A DNA stretch of 9,605 nt from the NCBI GenBank assembly GCA_041667045.1, contig JBAYFS010000079.1, positions 1-9,605 of the forward strand. The letters are read 5' to 3'. Positions 1 to 6,316 of the stretch are shown one piece after another. The notes under the pieces were generated by a model. It was not told the origin of the DNA. It saw nothing but the letters and a program-made list of their open reading frames with translations, and ran no database searches. Made by a program: the position numbers and the translations under genes. Position 1 is the stretch's first letter, and each line of letters starts with the position of its first letter. The stretch is from JAQVSV01 sp041667045 (GTDB lineage: Bacteria; Elusimicrobiota; Elusimicrobia; Elusimicrobiales; Elusimicrobiaceae).

Positions 1-1214
1 AGTTTTTCCAAACTTGCCATATCCGGACTGATAAGGTAGGGCTCGCCCACCGCTTTCATGGCTGAGGCTACGTCCTTAAGTCCGTTGCCGGTGATTACCG
101 CCGCCACCGTGTCGGTTGGCTTTAGCAGTCCTTTTTCGCGCGCTTTTTTTATTCCGGCGTAAGCCGTCGCGCCAGCCGGTTCGGCGAACACGCCGGTCTC
201 GCGCGCCAGTTCGGGAATGGCGGCGATTATCTCCGCGTCGCTCACTATAACGGGAAAGCCGCCCGTTTCCTTAAGCGCGCGCACCGCCGCCCGTCCGTCG
301 CGCGGGAGGGAAACGGAAATGCTGTCCGCCACGGTTTCGCCGCTGACGGGCATAATTTTGCCGCCGCTTTCAAAAGCCAGCGCCACGGCGTTGCTGTGTT
401 CGGCCTGAACACCGATAAGCTGGGGCAGCCTGTCGGTCAGACCCAGTTCTTTAAGTTCTTTGAAGCCTTTGTGCAGGCCGCTTATGATGTTTCCGTCGCC
501 GACCGACACGAAAACCTTGTCCGGCACGGCCCAGCCCAGTTGTTCGCAGATTTCAAAGGCGCAGGTTTTTTTCCCTTCACGCGTGAACGGATTGTAGCCC
601 GTGTTGCGGTTGTACCAGCCGTAGTGATTTGACGCTTTTATGCACAAATCGAAAGCGTCGTCATAAGTGCCTTTTACGGTGATAACTTCGGCTCCGAAAA
701 CCAGCAGCTGCGCTATTTTCGCCTTCGGCGCGGTTTGCGGGACGAAGATTATGGTGCGCACCGGCATGGTTGAGGTCATGCACGCCATGGAGGACGCCGC
801 GTTGCCGGTTGACGCGCCGCATATCACTTTTTCGCCGCGCTCCAGCGCCACGGCGGAAACCACGAAGCTCGCCCGGTCCTTAAACGAGCAGGATGGGTTG
901 CGCCCGTCGTCCTTTATATAAAGGTTCTTCACGCCGAACTTGCGGGCCGTTTTGTCCGCTTTGTAAAGCGGAGTCATGCCCACTTTTACGGGCGGGAAAT
1001 GCGCACCGTCGCGCACCGGAAGGACGGGGGCGTATCTAAGCACCGAGTTCTCGCGGTTTTCCGCCAGCGTTTTGCGGTTTAACGTTTTGGCTATTGCGGT
1101 GTAATCGTAAATCACGTTTAAATTGCCGCCGCATTTTTCACAGACGTAGGCGCGGAAAGACTCATCATAAGCCTGGCCGCATTCCACGCATTCAAAACCT
1201 GAGTGTTTGCTCAT
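1..1214 (-). CDS. thrC: Threonine synthase (3' end cut by window edge)
   Basis: Threonine synthase converts O-phospho-L-homoserine and water to L-threonine and phosphate, the last step of threonine synthesis, using PLP in the cytoplasm. The 404 visible residues begin with a zinc-ribbon-like segment (Cys9, Cys12, Cys25, Cys28), as in many archaeal and thermophile-type threonine synthases. The PLP lysine is Lys112 in the motif NPSCSFKDR, followed by the CGASTGNAASSMA phosphate-binding loop and, near the end, VITGNGLKD. The reading frame is still open at position 1, so the last few residues are missing. The ATG at 1214 is chosen because it starts just before the zinc ribbon and lies 4 bases after the arcC stop. 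No clear Shine-Dalgarno is seen, so translational coupling to arcC is likely. Family assignment is firm; pathway use in this cell is inferred. Confidence 0.93.
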   Translation of the reverse strand, partial: MSKHSGFECVECGQAYDESFRAYVCEKCGGNLNVIYDYTAIAKTLNRKTLAENRENSVLRYAPVLPVRDGAHFPPVKVGMTPLYKADKTARKFGVKNLYIKDDGRNPSCSFKDRASFVVSAVALERGEKVICGASTGNAASSMACMTSTMPVRTIIFVPQTAPKAKIAQLLVFGAEVITVKGTYDDAFDLCIKASNHYGWYNRNTGYNPFTREGKKTCAFEICEQLGWAVPDKVFVSVGDGNIISGLHKGFKELKELGLTDRLPQLIGVQAEHSNAVALAFESGGKIMPVSGETVADSISVSLPRDGRAAVRALKETGGFPVIVSDAEIIAAIPELARETGVFAEPAGATAYAGIKKAREKGLLKPTDTVAAVITGNGLKDVASAMKAVGEPYLISPDMASLEK

Positions 1215-1218
1215 AGCG

Positions 1219-2295
1219 TTAGGGAACTATCGTGGTGCCGGCTTTGCCTTTAAGGGTTTCTTCGAAAAGCTCGGTTTTGGAAATGTAAGCCACGCTGCCG
1301 CCGTTTCTCACGAACTCGATTGCGGCTTTGATTTTCGGTCCCATGGACCCGGCGGGGAAATTGCCCTTGTCGTAAAGGTCCTGCGCTTCGGCTACCGTAA
1401 GCTTGCGCAGATCCACCTGGTTGGGCTTTTGGTAGTTGAGTTTCGCGCCGTCTTCTCCGGTAAAAATGGTGAGGCTCACGTCCAGAGTCTGCCCGTTCTC
1501 TTTCGCGCGTTTAAGCAGCATGGTGCCCAGCAGGGCGGACGCCAGATCCTTGTCTATCACCGCTTCAACGCCCCGGTAAACCTTCGCGCCGGATTTGCCT
1601 TTGAACGTGATATCATAATTCGTTTTATATTCGCCGTTTTTGCCTTCCGTTTCAACCACGGGAATCCCGCCGCCGCCCACCGTGATGGGCACCATGCCGG
1701 CGTTAAGGAGCGCTTCCACGGCTTCAATTTCCACGATATCAATAGGGTCCGGCGAGGGGACCACTTTGCGCCAAACCTCTTCGCCTTTGTCGTTTTTCTT
1801 ATAACATTTCACGTCCCAGCCGTTTTTCTCATGGCGTTCCATGGCCTCGGCTTTGGAATAGGCTGGGCCGACGTACTTTGTGGGGTCTTTAAAGCCCTTG
1901 TCGTCTTTGTTCACAACCACCTGCGTGACGATGCCAGCGGCTTTTTTGCTTATGCCGCGCACCGCCAGTTCGTTGTTAAGCTGGGCGAGCATGTAGGCCA
2001 TCGCGCCCTGGGTGTCCGCACCGCAGATGTCGAGCGGAATAGGGTGGAGGATGTCGCGCGAATTTTCCGAGCGGAGCAGTATATTGCCCACCTGCGGGCC
2101 GTTGCCGTGCGTCAGCACGAACAGGTCCTGCGGGTGTTTTTCCAGAATGTCGGCTACCAGCTTGGTGGTGTCGGCGGTTTTCTGCCACTGCATGGGAATA
2201 TCGGGAACGATTGATTTTCCTGTTTTGGGATCGGTAATGCCGGTCGGCGAAACTTCATTTCCGCCGAACGCGAAAATTCTTAATACTTTTTTCAT
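1219..2295 (-). CDS. arcC: Carbamate kinase
   Basis: Carbamate kinase catalyses the reversible reaction carbamoyl phosphate + ADP = carbamate + ATP. It usually serves as the ATP-yielding step of arginine deiminase, agmatine or purine/allantoin fermentation. Family motifs in order: FAFGGNE (residues 8-14), THGNGPQVGN (62-71), PLDICGADTQG (87-97), TQVVVNKDD (124-132), VVPSPDP (178-184), IVEIEAV (187-193), GGGGIPV (207-213), AVIDKDLAS (245-253) and GSMGPKI (316-322). The frame stays open upstream to 2346, but ATG 2295 is chosen because GGAG sits about 8 bases before it and the kinase fold begins there. At 358 residues it is roughly 45 longer than typical ~310-residue enzymes, with extra charged segments near residues 155-175 and 217-238. 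It lies directly upstream of thrC. No arginine deiminase or ornithine transcarbamoylase gene is visible, so its substrate source is unknown. Confidence 0.93.
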   Translation of the reverse strand: MKKVLRIFAFGGNEVSPTGITDPKTGKSIVPDIPMQWQKTADTTKLVADILEKHPQDLFVLTHGNGPQVGNILLRSENSRDILHPIPLDICGADTQGAMAYMLAQLNNELAVRGISKKAAGIVTQVVVNKDDKGFKDPTKYVGPAYSKAEAMERHEKNGWDVKCYKKNDKGEEVWRKVVPSPDPIDIVEIEAVEALLNAGMVPITVGGGGIPVVETEGKNGEYKTNYDITFKGKSGAKVYRGVEAVIDKDLASALLGTMLLKRAKENGQTLDVSLTIFTGEDGAKLNYQKPNQVDLRKLTVAEAQDLYDKGNFPAGSMGPKIKAAIEFVRNGGSVAYISKTELFEETLKGKAGTTIVP

Positions 2296-2359
2296 GCTTT
2301 TTCTCCGTGAATATTTCCTTATCCAGCGCATACGCGCGGGAAACAAAGGTGATGTTAAG

Positions 2360-2368
2360 AATATAGCA
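2360..2368 (-). promoter_or_regulatory. Candidate extended -10 promoter for arcC-thrC
   Basis: Read on the minus strand, this is TGCTATATT, an extended -10 (TGn followed by TATATT). The position 17 bases upstream is only a T-run (2383-2388), a poor -35, which is tolerated by extended -10 promoters. Transcription would start near 2353, leaving a leader of about 58 bases before the arcC ATG at 2295. The whole 2296-2476 gap between the divergent genes is A+T-rich on this side and holds no other gene that I can see. Confidence 0.4.
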
Positions 2369-2438
2369 AGTTTTAAGAAAGTAAAAAATATCCCAAGCTT
2401 TGCCCTTTAGGCCCATGCGGCGGGTAGGGCTCCTGTTG

Positions 2439-2444
2439 TATAAT
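2439..2444 (+). promoter_or_regulatory. Candidate -10 box for the first secreted peptidase-like gene
   Basis: A perfect TATAAT stands out in a G+C-rich stretch, 33 bases before the ATG at 2477, and a good AAGGAG ribosome site follows at 2466-2471. A transcript starting near 2451 would carry a short leader that includes this site. No convincing -35 box lies 16-18 bases upstream, so an activator or an alternative sigma factor would be needed if this is real. Confidence 0.3.
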
Positions 2445-2476
2445 CTTGGCAGAGGCTGTAATTAAAAGGAGAAGCT

Positions 2477-3097
2477 ATGGTAAAACATGTCATGTTCGTC
2501 GCGCTCGCATGGTTTGCGTTATCGCCCGTTGTTTGCGGCGCAGATGTTAAAAAGTCGGGAAACATCAATTTTGGAAAAGCCGCGGCAACGATAAATATGA
2601 AAAGCCTGCCATTTATCAAAGCACCGGATATTTTCCAAAAAACGGATGGCGCAACAAAAGAGATTCCCCGCGCTAACGGCAAAACCTCAAGGCATATGCC
2701 TGATTATGACAAAGCCATGGCGCGAAGCATAAAGGCGGCGCAGAAATATCTTCGCTATTCCTCCAATTTCAATAAAATTCCCGAGATAACAGCCACCGCC
2801 AATATGATTTATCACGCCAGGGTTGACTATCCAAAGGAAGGCAAGGATTTCCTGTTTTGCCGCGAAGGCGTGCTGGGCTATGTTTATATGGGTTCTTCCG
2901 TGATACAAGTTTGTGCCATAATGCTTGATTCCTTTGACGAAAAAGCCATTGCCCAAAACATTATTCACGAAGCCGCCCACGTCGCCGGTTACCGCAACGA
3001 ATGTGTAGCTACGGCCGTGGAGATTATGGTCATGCGTGACGCTACCGGTTCCCTGGCTTACGAAAACGACTATATGGCAGATTGCGGGCTTCATTGA
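2477..3097 (+). CDS. Secreted HExxH zinc-metallopeptidase-like protein, copy 1 (M35/aspzincin-like)
   Basis: This 206-residue protein has a signal peptide (residues 1-22, likely cut after VVCGA) and so should be exported. A basic stretch with EIPR and RHM (about 62-74) may be a propeptide or linker. The C-terminal half carries the HExxH zinc motif at His164, Glu165 and His168, followed by GYRNEC (171-176), and ends AYENDYMADCG. Cysteines at 128, 146, 176 and 203 are shared with the neighbouring copy, suggesting two disulfides. The order Tyr-rich strand, VIQVC, IIHEAAH and a C-terminal NDY resembles M35/lysine-specific metalloendopeptidases. However, the third ligand, Asp in that family, is replaced here by Asn174 or Glu175. 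Start: ATG 2477 with AAGGAG 5 bases upstream. It heads a two-gene tandem. Substrate and activity are unknown; an inactive or structural role is possible. Confidence 0.75.
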   Translation: MVKHVMFVALAWFALSPVVCGADVKKSGNINFGKAAATINMKSLPFIKAPDIFQKTDGATKEIPRANGKTSRHMPDYDKAMARSIKAAQKYLRYSSNFNKIPEITATANMIYHARVDYPKEGKDFLFCREGVLGYVYMGSSVIQVCAIMLDSFDEKAIAQNIIHEAAHVAGYRNECVATAVEIMVMRDATGSLAYENDYMADCGLH

Positions 3098-3187
3098 TTA
3101 GGACTTTTTACAGTTAAAACGAATGCTCGCGACATGTTGTTAATTGCTTTAGCTTGGTGCAATTGTAAGTATAATCAGAGGATATTT

Positions 3188-3763
3188 ATGGGGAAATACT
3201 TCGTGTTGAGCATTTTTGCAGGAATAGCTTTGATGCCTGTCGTATGCGGGGCGGAGAGTAAAAAAGCCGCAAAACATTTGCCGCAATTGCCGGTTATTGA
3301 AGCAAAGGATATTCTGAAAAAAAACGCGGCTCCAAAAGAAATACCGCGCAAAAACTTCAAGAAAACCCGGCATATGGCGAATTATGGAGCGGTGGTGCAG
3401 CGCTGCTGGAACGCCGCGGTATCTTATCTCCGGCAAGCTTCCGAATATACCGAAATAAGCAATACCGCCGATGCCGTGTATGATGCCCGCGTTAATTTTC
3501 CGCATGAAGGCTACGATTACAACAAATGCGGAGGGTCCACACTGGCGTATGCGTATCCCGGAGGAAATATTTATCTTTGCGCTGTCCTTCTTGACAACGG
3601 CGACCCTGACGCAATAATTCAGACTATAATTCACGAAGGCGCGCATGTCGCTGGTTATAGGAACGAGTGTACAGCGACAAAAATTGAGGTGGTGACGATG
3701 CGGACCGCAGGCGGTGGCCTTGCTTATCGCAACGATTACATGAATCCTTGCGGAATTCAGTGA
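3188..3763 (+). CDS. Secreted HExxH zinc-metallopeptidase-like protein, copy 2 (paralogue of copy 1)
   Basis: This 191-residue protein is a diverged tandem duplicate of the preceding gene. The shared blocks are the signal-peptide end PVVCGA (17-22), EIPR (51-54), RHM (61-63), ARVNFPHEG (100-108), IIHEGAHVAGYRNEC (147-161, with His149, Glu150, His153) and the tail YRNDYMNPCG. Cysteines 114, 131, 161 and 188 match copy 1; Cys73 is extra. The segment AYPGGNIYLC (122-131) followed by the HExxH helix is the clearest resemblance to the aspzincin/M35 fold. As in copy 1, Asn159-Glu160 stand where a ligand Asp would be expected. The frame extends to ATG 3134, but ATG 3188 is preferred: AGAGGA lies 5 bases before it and a proper signal peptide begins there. 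A strong terminator follows. Peptidase activity is inferred, not shown. Confidence 0.75.
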   Translation: MGKYFVLSIFAGIALMPVVCGAESKKAAKHLPQLPVIEAKDILKKNAAPKEIPRKNFKKTRHMANYGAVVQRCWNAAVSYLRQASEYTEISNTADAVYDARVNFPHEGYDYNKCGGSTLAYAYPGGNIYLCAVLLDNGDPDAIIQTIIHEGAHVAGYRNECTATKIEVVTMRTAGGGLAYRNDYMNPCGIQ

Positions 3764-3805
3764 TGTAAGGACCGATTAAGGTATCGAATAGTTTCTTGGC
3801 TTAAT

Positions 3806-3835
3806 GAAAAGCCCCGGACTTGCCAGGGGCTTTTC
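3806..3835 (+). terminator. Rho-independent terminator after the peptidase-like pair
   Basis: GAAAAGCCCC (3806-3815) pairs perfectly with GGGGCTTTTC (3826-3835) around a 10-base loop that can add a GG/CC pairing; a short T-rich stretch follows. It closes the two-gene secreted-protein unit and insulates the pduS operon, which starts about 50 bases later. The arms also carry A and T runs on the outside, so it could work in both directions. Confidence 0.85.
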
Positions 3836-3842
3836 GTTTGTA

Positions 3843-3870
3843 TTTACACTGTTATTGCCATAGTTAAAAA
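3843..3870 (+). promoter_or_regulatory. Weak candidate promoter for the pduS operon
   Basis: TTTACA (3843-3848, five of six to TTGACA) is separated by 16 bases from TAAAAA (3865-3870, four of six to TATAAT). A promoter is expected here because a terminator lies just upstream and five genes follow in one direction, but the -10 match is poor. The pduS start itself has only a weak ribosome site (ATGAG, about 5 bases before the ATG), so the operon head may be weakly translated or controlled. Confidence 0.25.
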
Positions 3871-3887
3871 TTGTAATATGAGACTAT

Positions 3888-5222
3888 ATGACCACTTTTT
3901 CACAACTTATCCGCTCGGCCGGAGTGGTGGGCGCGGGCGGCGCGGGCTTCCCAACCTATATTAAGGCGGGCGCCAAAGCGGGGCAGGTGCTGATGAACGC
4001 AGCCGAATGCGAGCCGCTGTTAGCTAAGGATATAGAGCTTTTAAACCACTTCCAGGACGAAATACTCGAAGGTTTTTCCGCGCTGGTGGACAATACCGGC
4101 GCGACGGAAGGCTTGATAGGCATAAAGCGCAAACATGCCGACACTGTCGCGAATTTAACGAAGGCCGTAAAAAAATATCCGAAAATCAAAGTGGCGCCTA
4201 TGGGTGATTTCTATCCGGCGGGCGACGAATATTGTCTCGTTTATGAACTTACGGGCAGAGTGATTCCCGCTGGCGGGATTCCTTTGGATGTCGGTGTAGT
4301 GGTCTGCAATGTCGAAACGTGTTTGAACATTGCCCGCGCTGCAAAAACGCCCGTGACCCACACTTTTGTGACTGTAACAGGCGCGGTTAAAAAGCCCGCC
4401 ACTTTCCACGTGCCGGTGGGCGCGCGGTTTTCCGATTTATTGCGGGCAGCGGGAGGCGTTACTGTTTCCGAGCCGGCCTATATAGACGGCGGACCCATGA
4501 TGGGCCGTGTATTTTTTGACGCCGACGCGCCGATAGTTAAAACCACTTCCGGCCTTATAGTGCTGCCGAAAAGCCATCCTCTTATATATAAAAAAGCCGC
4601 CGGTTACGCCGCTTATTCCAGAATGGGCAAAAGCGCGTGCGACCAGTGTTCGTTCTGTACCATGCTGTGTCCGCGCAACTTGTTGGGTTACAATGTCGAG
4701 CCGCACAAGGTTATGCGGACGCTCCTGTTTTCTGACGCGGGAGGCCGGGCCGCGGCGAGCGAAAGCGCCCTGCTGTGCTGCGAGTGCTCGCTGTGCAGCC
4801 TGTATTCCTGCCCGGAAGGGCTGGATCCGCGCAATATGTGCGTGACCGCCAAGCAGGAATTGCGGGCTAAGGGGATAGGCGTTAAAAATTCCCCGGTGGT
4901 TAAGGGAAAATCTTTCGGGGTGCATCCTTTGCGGGAATACAGGAAAACTCCGGTTTCCAGCCTTGTGAAAAAACTGGGCCTGGCGGATTACAAAAAACAT
5001 GCTCCGCTCACGGAACTGCCGTTTGAAATCAAAAACGCGCGCCTTATGCTGGCGCAGCATATCGGCGTGCCGGCCGCGCCTCTCGTCGCGGCGGGGGACC
5101 GTGTTCGCGCCGGGCAGAAGATCGCCGATGTCCCCGCGGATAAACTGGGCGTCGCGGTGCACGCGTCCATAAACGGGACTGTGACTAAAGTCACCGAACT
5201 TTATATTGAACTGCAGGCTTAG
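3888..5222 (+). CDS. pduS: PduS-like NADH-dependent flavin/iron-sulfur electron-transfer protein (RnfC family)
   Basis: PduS is the microcompartment relative of RnfC. In propanediol-utilising bacteria it takes electrons from NADH through FMN and two [4Fe-4S] clusters, and it is described as a cobalamin reductase. This 444-residue protein matches the family in length and order: glycine-rich nucleotide loop VGAGGAGFPT (14-23), NAAECEP (37-43), an SLBB-type region (about 158-205), GGPMMG (201-206), LPKSHPLI (226-233), cluster 1 (Cys251, 254, 257, 261), cluster 2 (Cys297, 300, 303, 308), and a C-terminal barrel-sandwich segment (about 390-435). The KTTSGLIVLPKSHPL block and the HASINGTV tail favour PduS over the ion-pumping RnfC, and no other rnf gene is present. 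It is first in a five-gene operon, 8 bases before a pduT homologue. Partnership with a cobalamin enzyme is not supported here; a general NADH-recycling or electron-conduit role is inferred. Confidence 0.88.
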   Translation: MTTFSQLIRSAGVVGAGGAGFPTYIKAGAKAGQVLMNAAECEPLLAKDIELLNHFQDEILEGFSALVDNTGATEGLIGIKRKHADTVANLTKAVKKYPKIKVAPMGDFYPAGDEYCLVYELTGRVIPAGGIPLDVGVVVCNVETCLNIARAAKTPVTHTFVTVTGAVKKPATFHVPVGARFSDLLRAAGGVTVSEPAYIDGGPMMGRVFFDADAPIVKTTSGLIVLPKSHPLIYKKAAGYAAYSRMGKSACDQCSFCTMLCPRNLLGYNVEPHKVMRTLLFSDAGGRAAASESALLCCECSLCSLYSCPEGLDPRNMCVTAKQELRAKGIGVKNSPVVKGKSFGVHPLREYRKTPVSSLVKKLGLADYKKHAPLTELPFEIKNARLMLAQHIGVPAAPLVAAGDRVRAGQKIADVPADKLGVAVHASINGTVTKVTELYIELQA

Positions 5223-5230
5223 AGGATTAT

Positions 5231-5779
5231 ATGAACAATGCGATCGGCGGGGTGGAGCTTAACAGCATAGCGAAAGGTTTTGAAACAGCCGACATCATGC
5301 TAAAAACGGCGCGGGTTATTTTGGTTCTGTCGCGGACCATCTGTCCTGGAAAATACATCGTTTTGGTCGCGGGCGAGGTGGCCGACGTGAACGCCGCCGT
5401 TAACGCCGGCGTGGCGAAAGCCGCCCAGGCCGCGGTGGACAGTTTTATTATTCCGAACGTTCATCCGGACGTGTTTCCCGCGCTTTGCGGTTCTGTGGTC
5501 GCCGAGGAGCTGGAGGCTTTGGGCATTATCGAGGCTTTTTCCGTTTCTGCCCTTATCGAGGCCGCTGACGCGGCGGCGAAAACCGCGCCCGTCAAACTGC
5601 TGGAAGTGCGGCTTGCTATGGCGCTTGGCGGCAAGGCTTTTGTGACGATGACCGGCACTGTCGGCGCGGTTGAAAGCGCCGTTTCCGCCGGCGCGAAGGA
5701 AGCCGGTAAAAAAGGCCTGCTGGTGGAAAAAGTGGTTATCGCCCAGCCACGGCAGGAACTGCTCAAAGAGATGATGTGA
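5231..5779 (+). CDS. pduT: PduT-like tandem-domain microcompartment shell protein with Fe-S pore cysteine
   Basis: PduT is a trimeric BMC-T shell protein whose central pore binds a [4Fe-4S] cluster, thought to pass electrons or cluster material across a microcompartment shell. This 182-residue protein has two BMC domains, about 4-85 (IGGVELNSIAKGFETADIML) and 98-178 (GIIEAFSVSALIEAADAA), the usual length and order. Cys38 in TICPGK (36-41) falls at the known cluster-ligand position, so the redox pore is probably intact. The domain linker has a further cysteine (Cys86). ATG 5231 is preceded by AGAGGA 4 bases upstream. Being next to pduS supports an electron path through the pore. The neighbouring genes include no single-domain BMC-H tile or BMC-P vertex, so a complete shell must be encoded elsewhere or this protein works outside a classical shell. 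Confidence 0.92.
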   Translation: MNNAIGGVELNSIAKGFETADIMLKTARVILVLSRTICPGKYIVLVAGEVADVNAAVNAGVAKAAQAAVDSFIIPNVHPDVFPALCGSVVAEELEALGIIEAFSVSALIEAADAAAKTAPVKLLEVRLAMALGGKAFVTMTGTVGAVESAVSAGAKEAGKKGLLVEKVVIAQPRQELLKEMM

Positions 5780-5781
5780 AC

Positions 5782-6306
5782 ATGGAAAAAGCGGATTTCG
5801 AAAAAATGGCGCAGGAGCTCGACAAAATGAAAAGCGAGCTTCTTTCACTCACCGGAAGGCTTGAGGCGCTGGGCGGCCGCGCGGAAACCATAGTGAAGCA
5901 GAACAAACGCGGCATGGCTGTGCGGGACGGGGATTTTTCCGCCGATTTCGACGCGCTGTCCGGCGAAATGTGCGGGTTTTCTAAAAAAAGTTCTGCGTTC
6001 TGGCAGGAGGCGGGCACTCTTTTGCGCGGCCTGACCGGGGCGGGAATCGCGCCGGACAGCGGTCTTTCCGCCCGCAGTTTCGCCAACCGAGCCCGTGCCA
6101 TGAACACCGCCATGGAAGAATTTTCGTCCGTTTTCAAATATGTCAAACGGCAGTGCGCGCCGTTAAACCGCCAGGAGATAAACTGGTGGCCGCTGGAAGT
6201 CTGCGTCGCGGACATAGAGAAAGCCAGCGGACGCATACTGTTCGTGAGTCGGGAAATTTCTAAACTTACGGATGAAGCAAAGCGCAGCCGGGACGAGGAA
6301 ATTTAA
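5782..6306 (+). CDS. Unrecognised helical protein in the pduST operon
   Basis: I do not recognise this 174-residue protein. Residues 1-40 are charged and heptad-like (EKADFEKMAQELDKMKSELL), suggesting an amphipathic helix or coiled coil. The rest also looks mostly helical, with Cys64, Cys125, Cys141 and a Trp-Trp-Pro at 135-137. There is no signal peptide or membrane segment, so it is probably cytoplasmic. It begins right after the pduT stop: ATG 5782 is 2 bases downstream, and a GTG at 5776 that overlaps the stop is an alternative start, better spaced from GAGA (5768-5771). Its stop overlaps the ribosome site of the aminotransferase gene, so it belongs to the same transcript. The N-terminal helix could be an encapsulation or scaffold helix for a microcompartment, but that is speculation. 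Confidence 0.8.
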   Translation: MEKADFEKMAQELDKMKSELLSLTGRLEALGGRAETIVKQNKRGMAVRDGDFSADFDALSGEMCGFSKKSSAFWQEAGTLLRGLTGAGIAPDSGLSARSFANRARAMNTAMEEFSSVFKYVKRQCAPLNRQEINWWPLEVCVADIEKASGRILFVSREISKLTDEAKRSRDEEI

Positions 6307-6316
6307 GGAGAATGCA

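Noticed and set aside
1207..2214. Long plus-strand open frame (335 codons) opposite arcC
   Set aside because: It lies antisense to a clear carbamate kinase. Its His/Arg/Phe-rich translation is typical of the reverse of a coding strand, with no recognisable domain.
2411..2430. GCCC/GGGC inverted repeat upstream of the first secreted gene
   Set aside because: The stem is 4 bp with a 12-base loop and no T-tract; this is expected by chance in G+C-rich DNA.
3170..3175. Perfect TATAAT before the second secreted paralogue
   Set aside because: As a -10 box it would start transcription about 6 bases before the ATG and remove the AGAGGA ribosome site. No -35 is found at the right distance, so I do not annotate it as a promoter.
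4437..5162. Minus-strand open frame of 241 codons opposite pduS
   Set aside because: It is a shadow of the well-supported pduS frame; it has Arg/His-rich composition and no domain or ribosome site.
3888..5222. RnfC subunit of an ion-pumping Rnf complex
   Set aside because: No rnfA, B, D, E or G gene is adjacent, the protein matches PduS in length and motif order, and a pduT homologue follows immediately.
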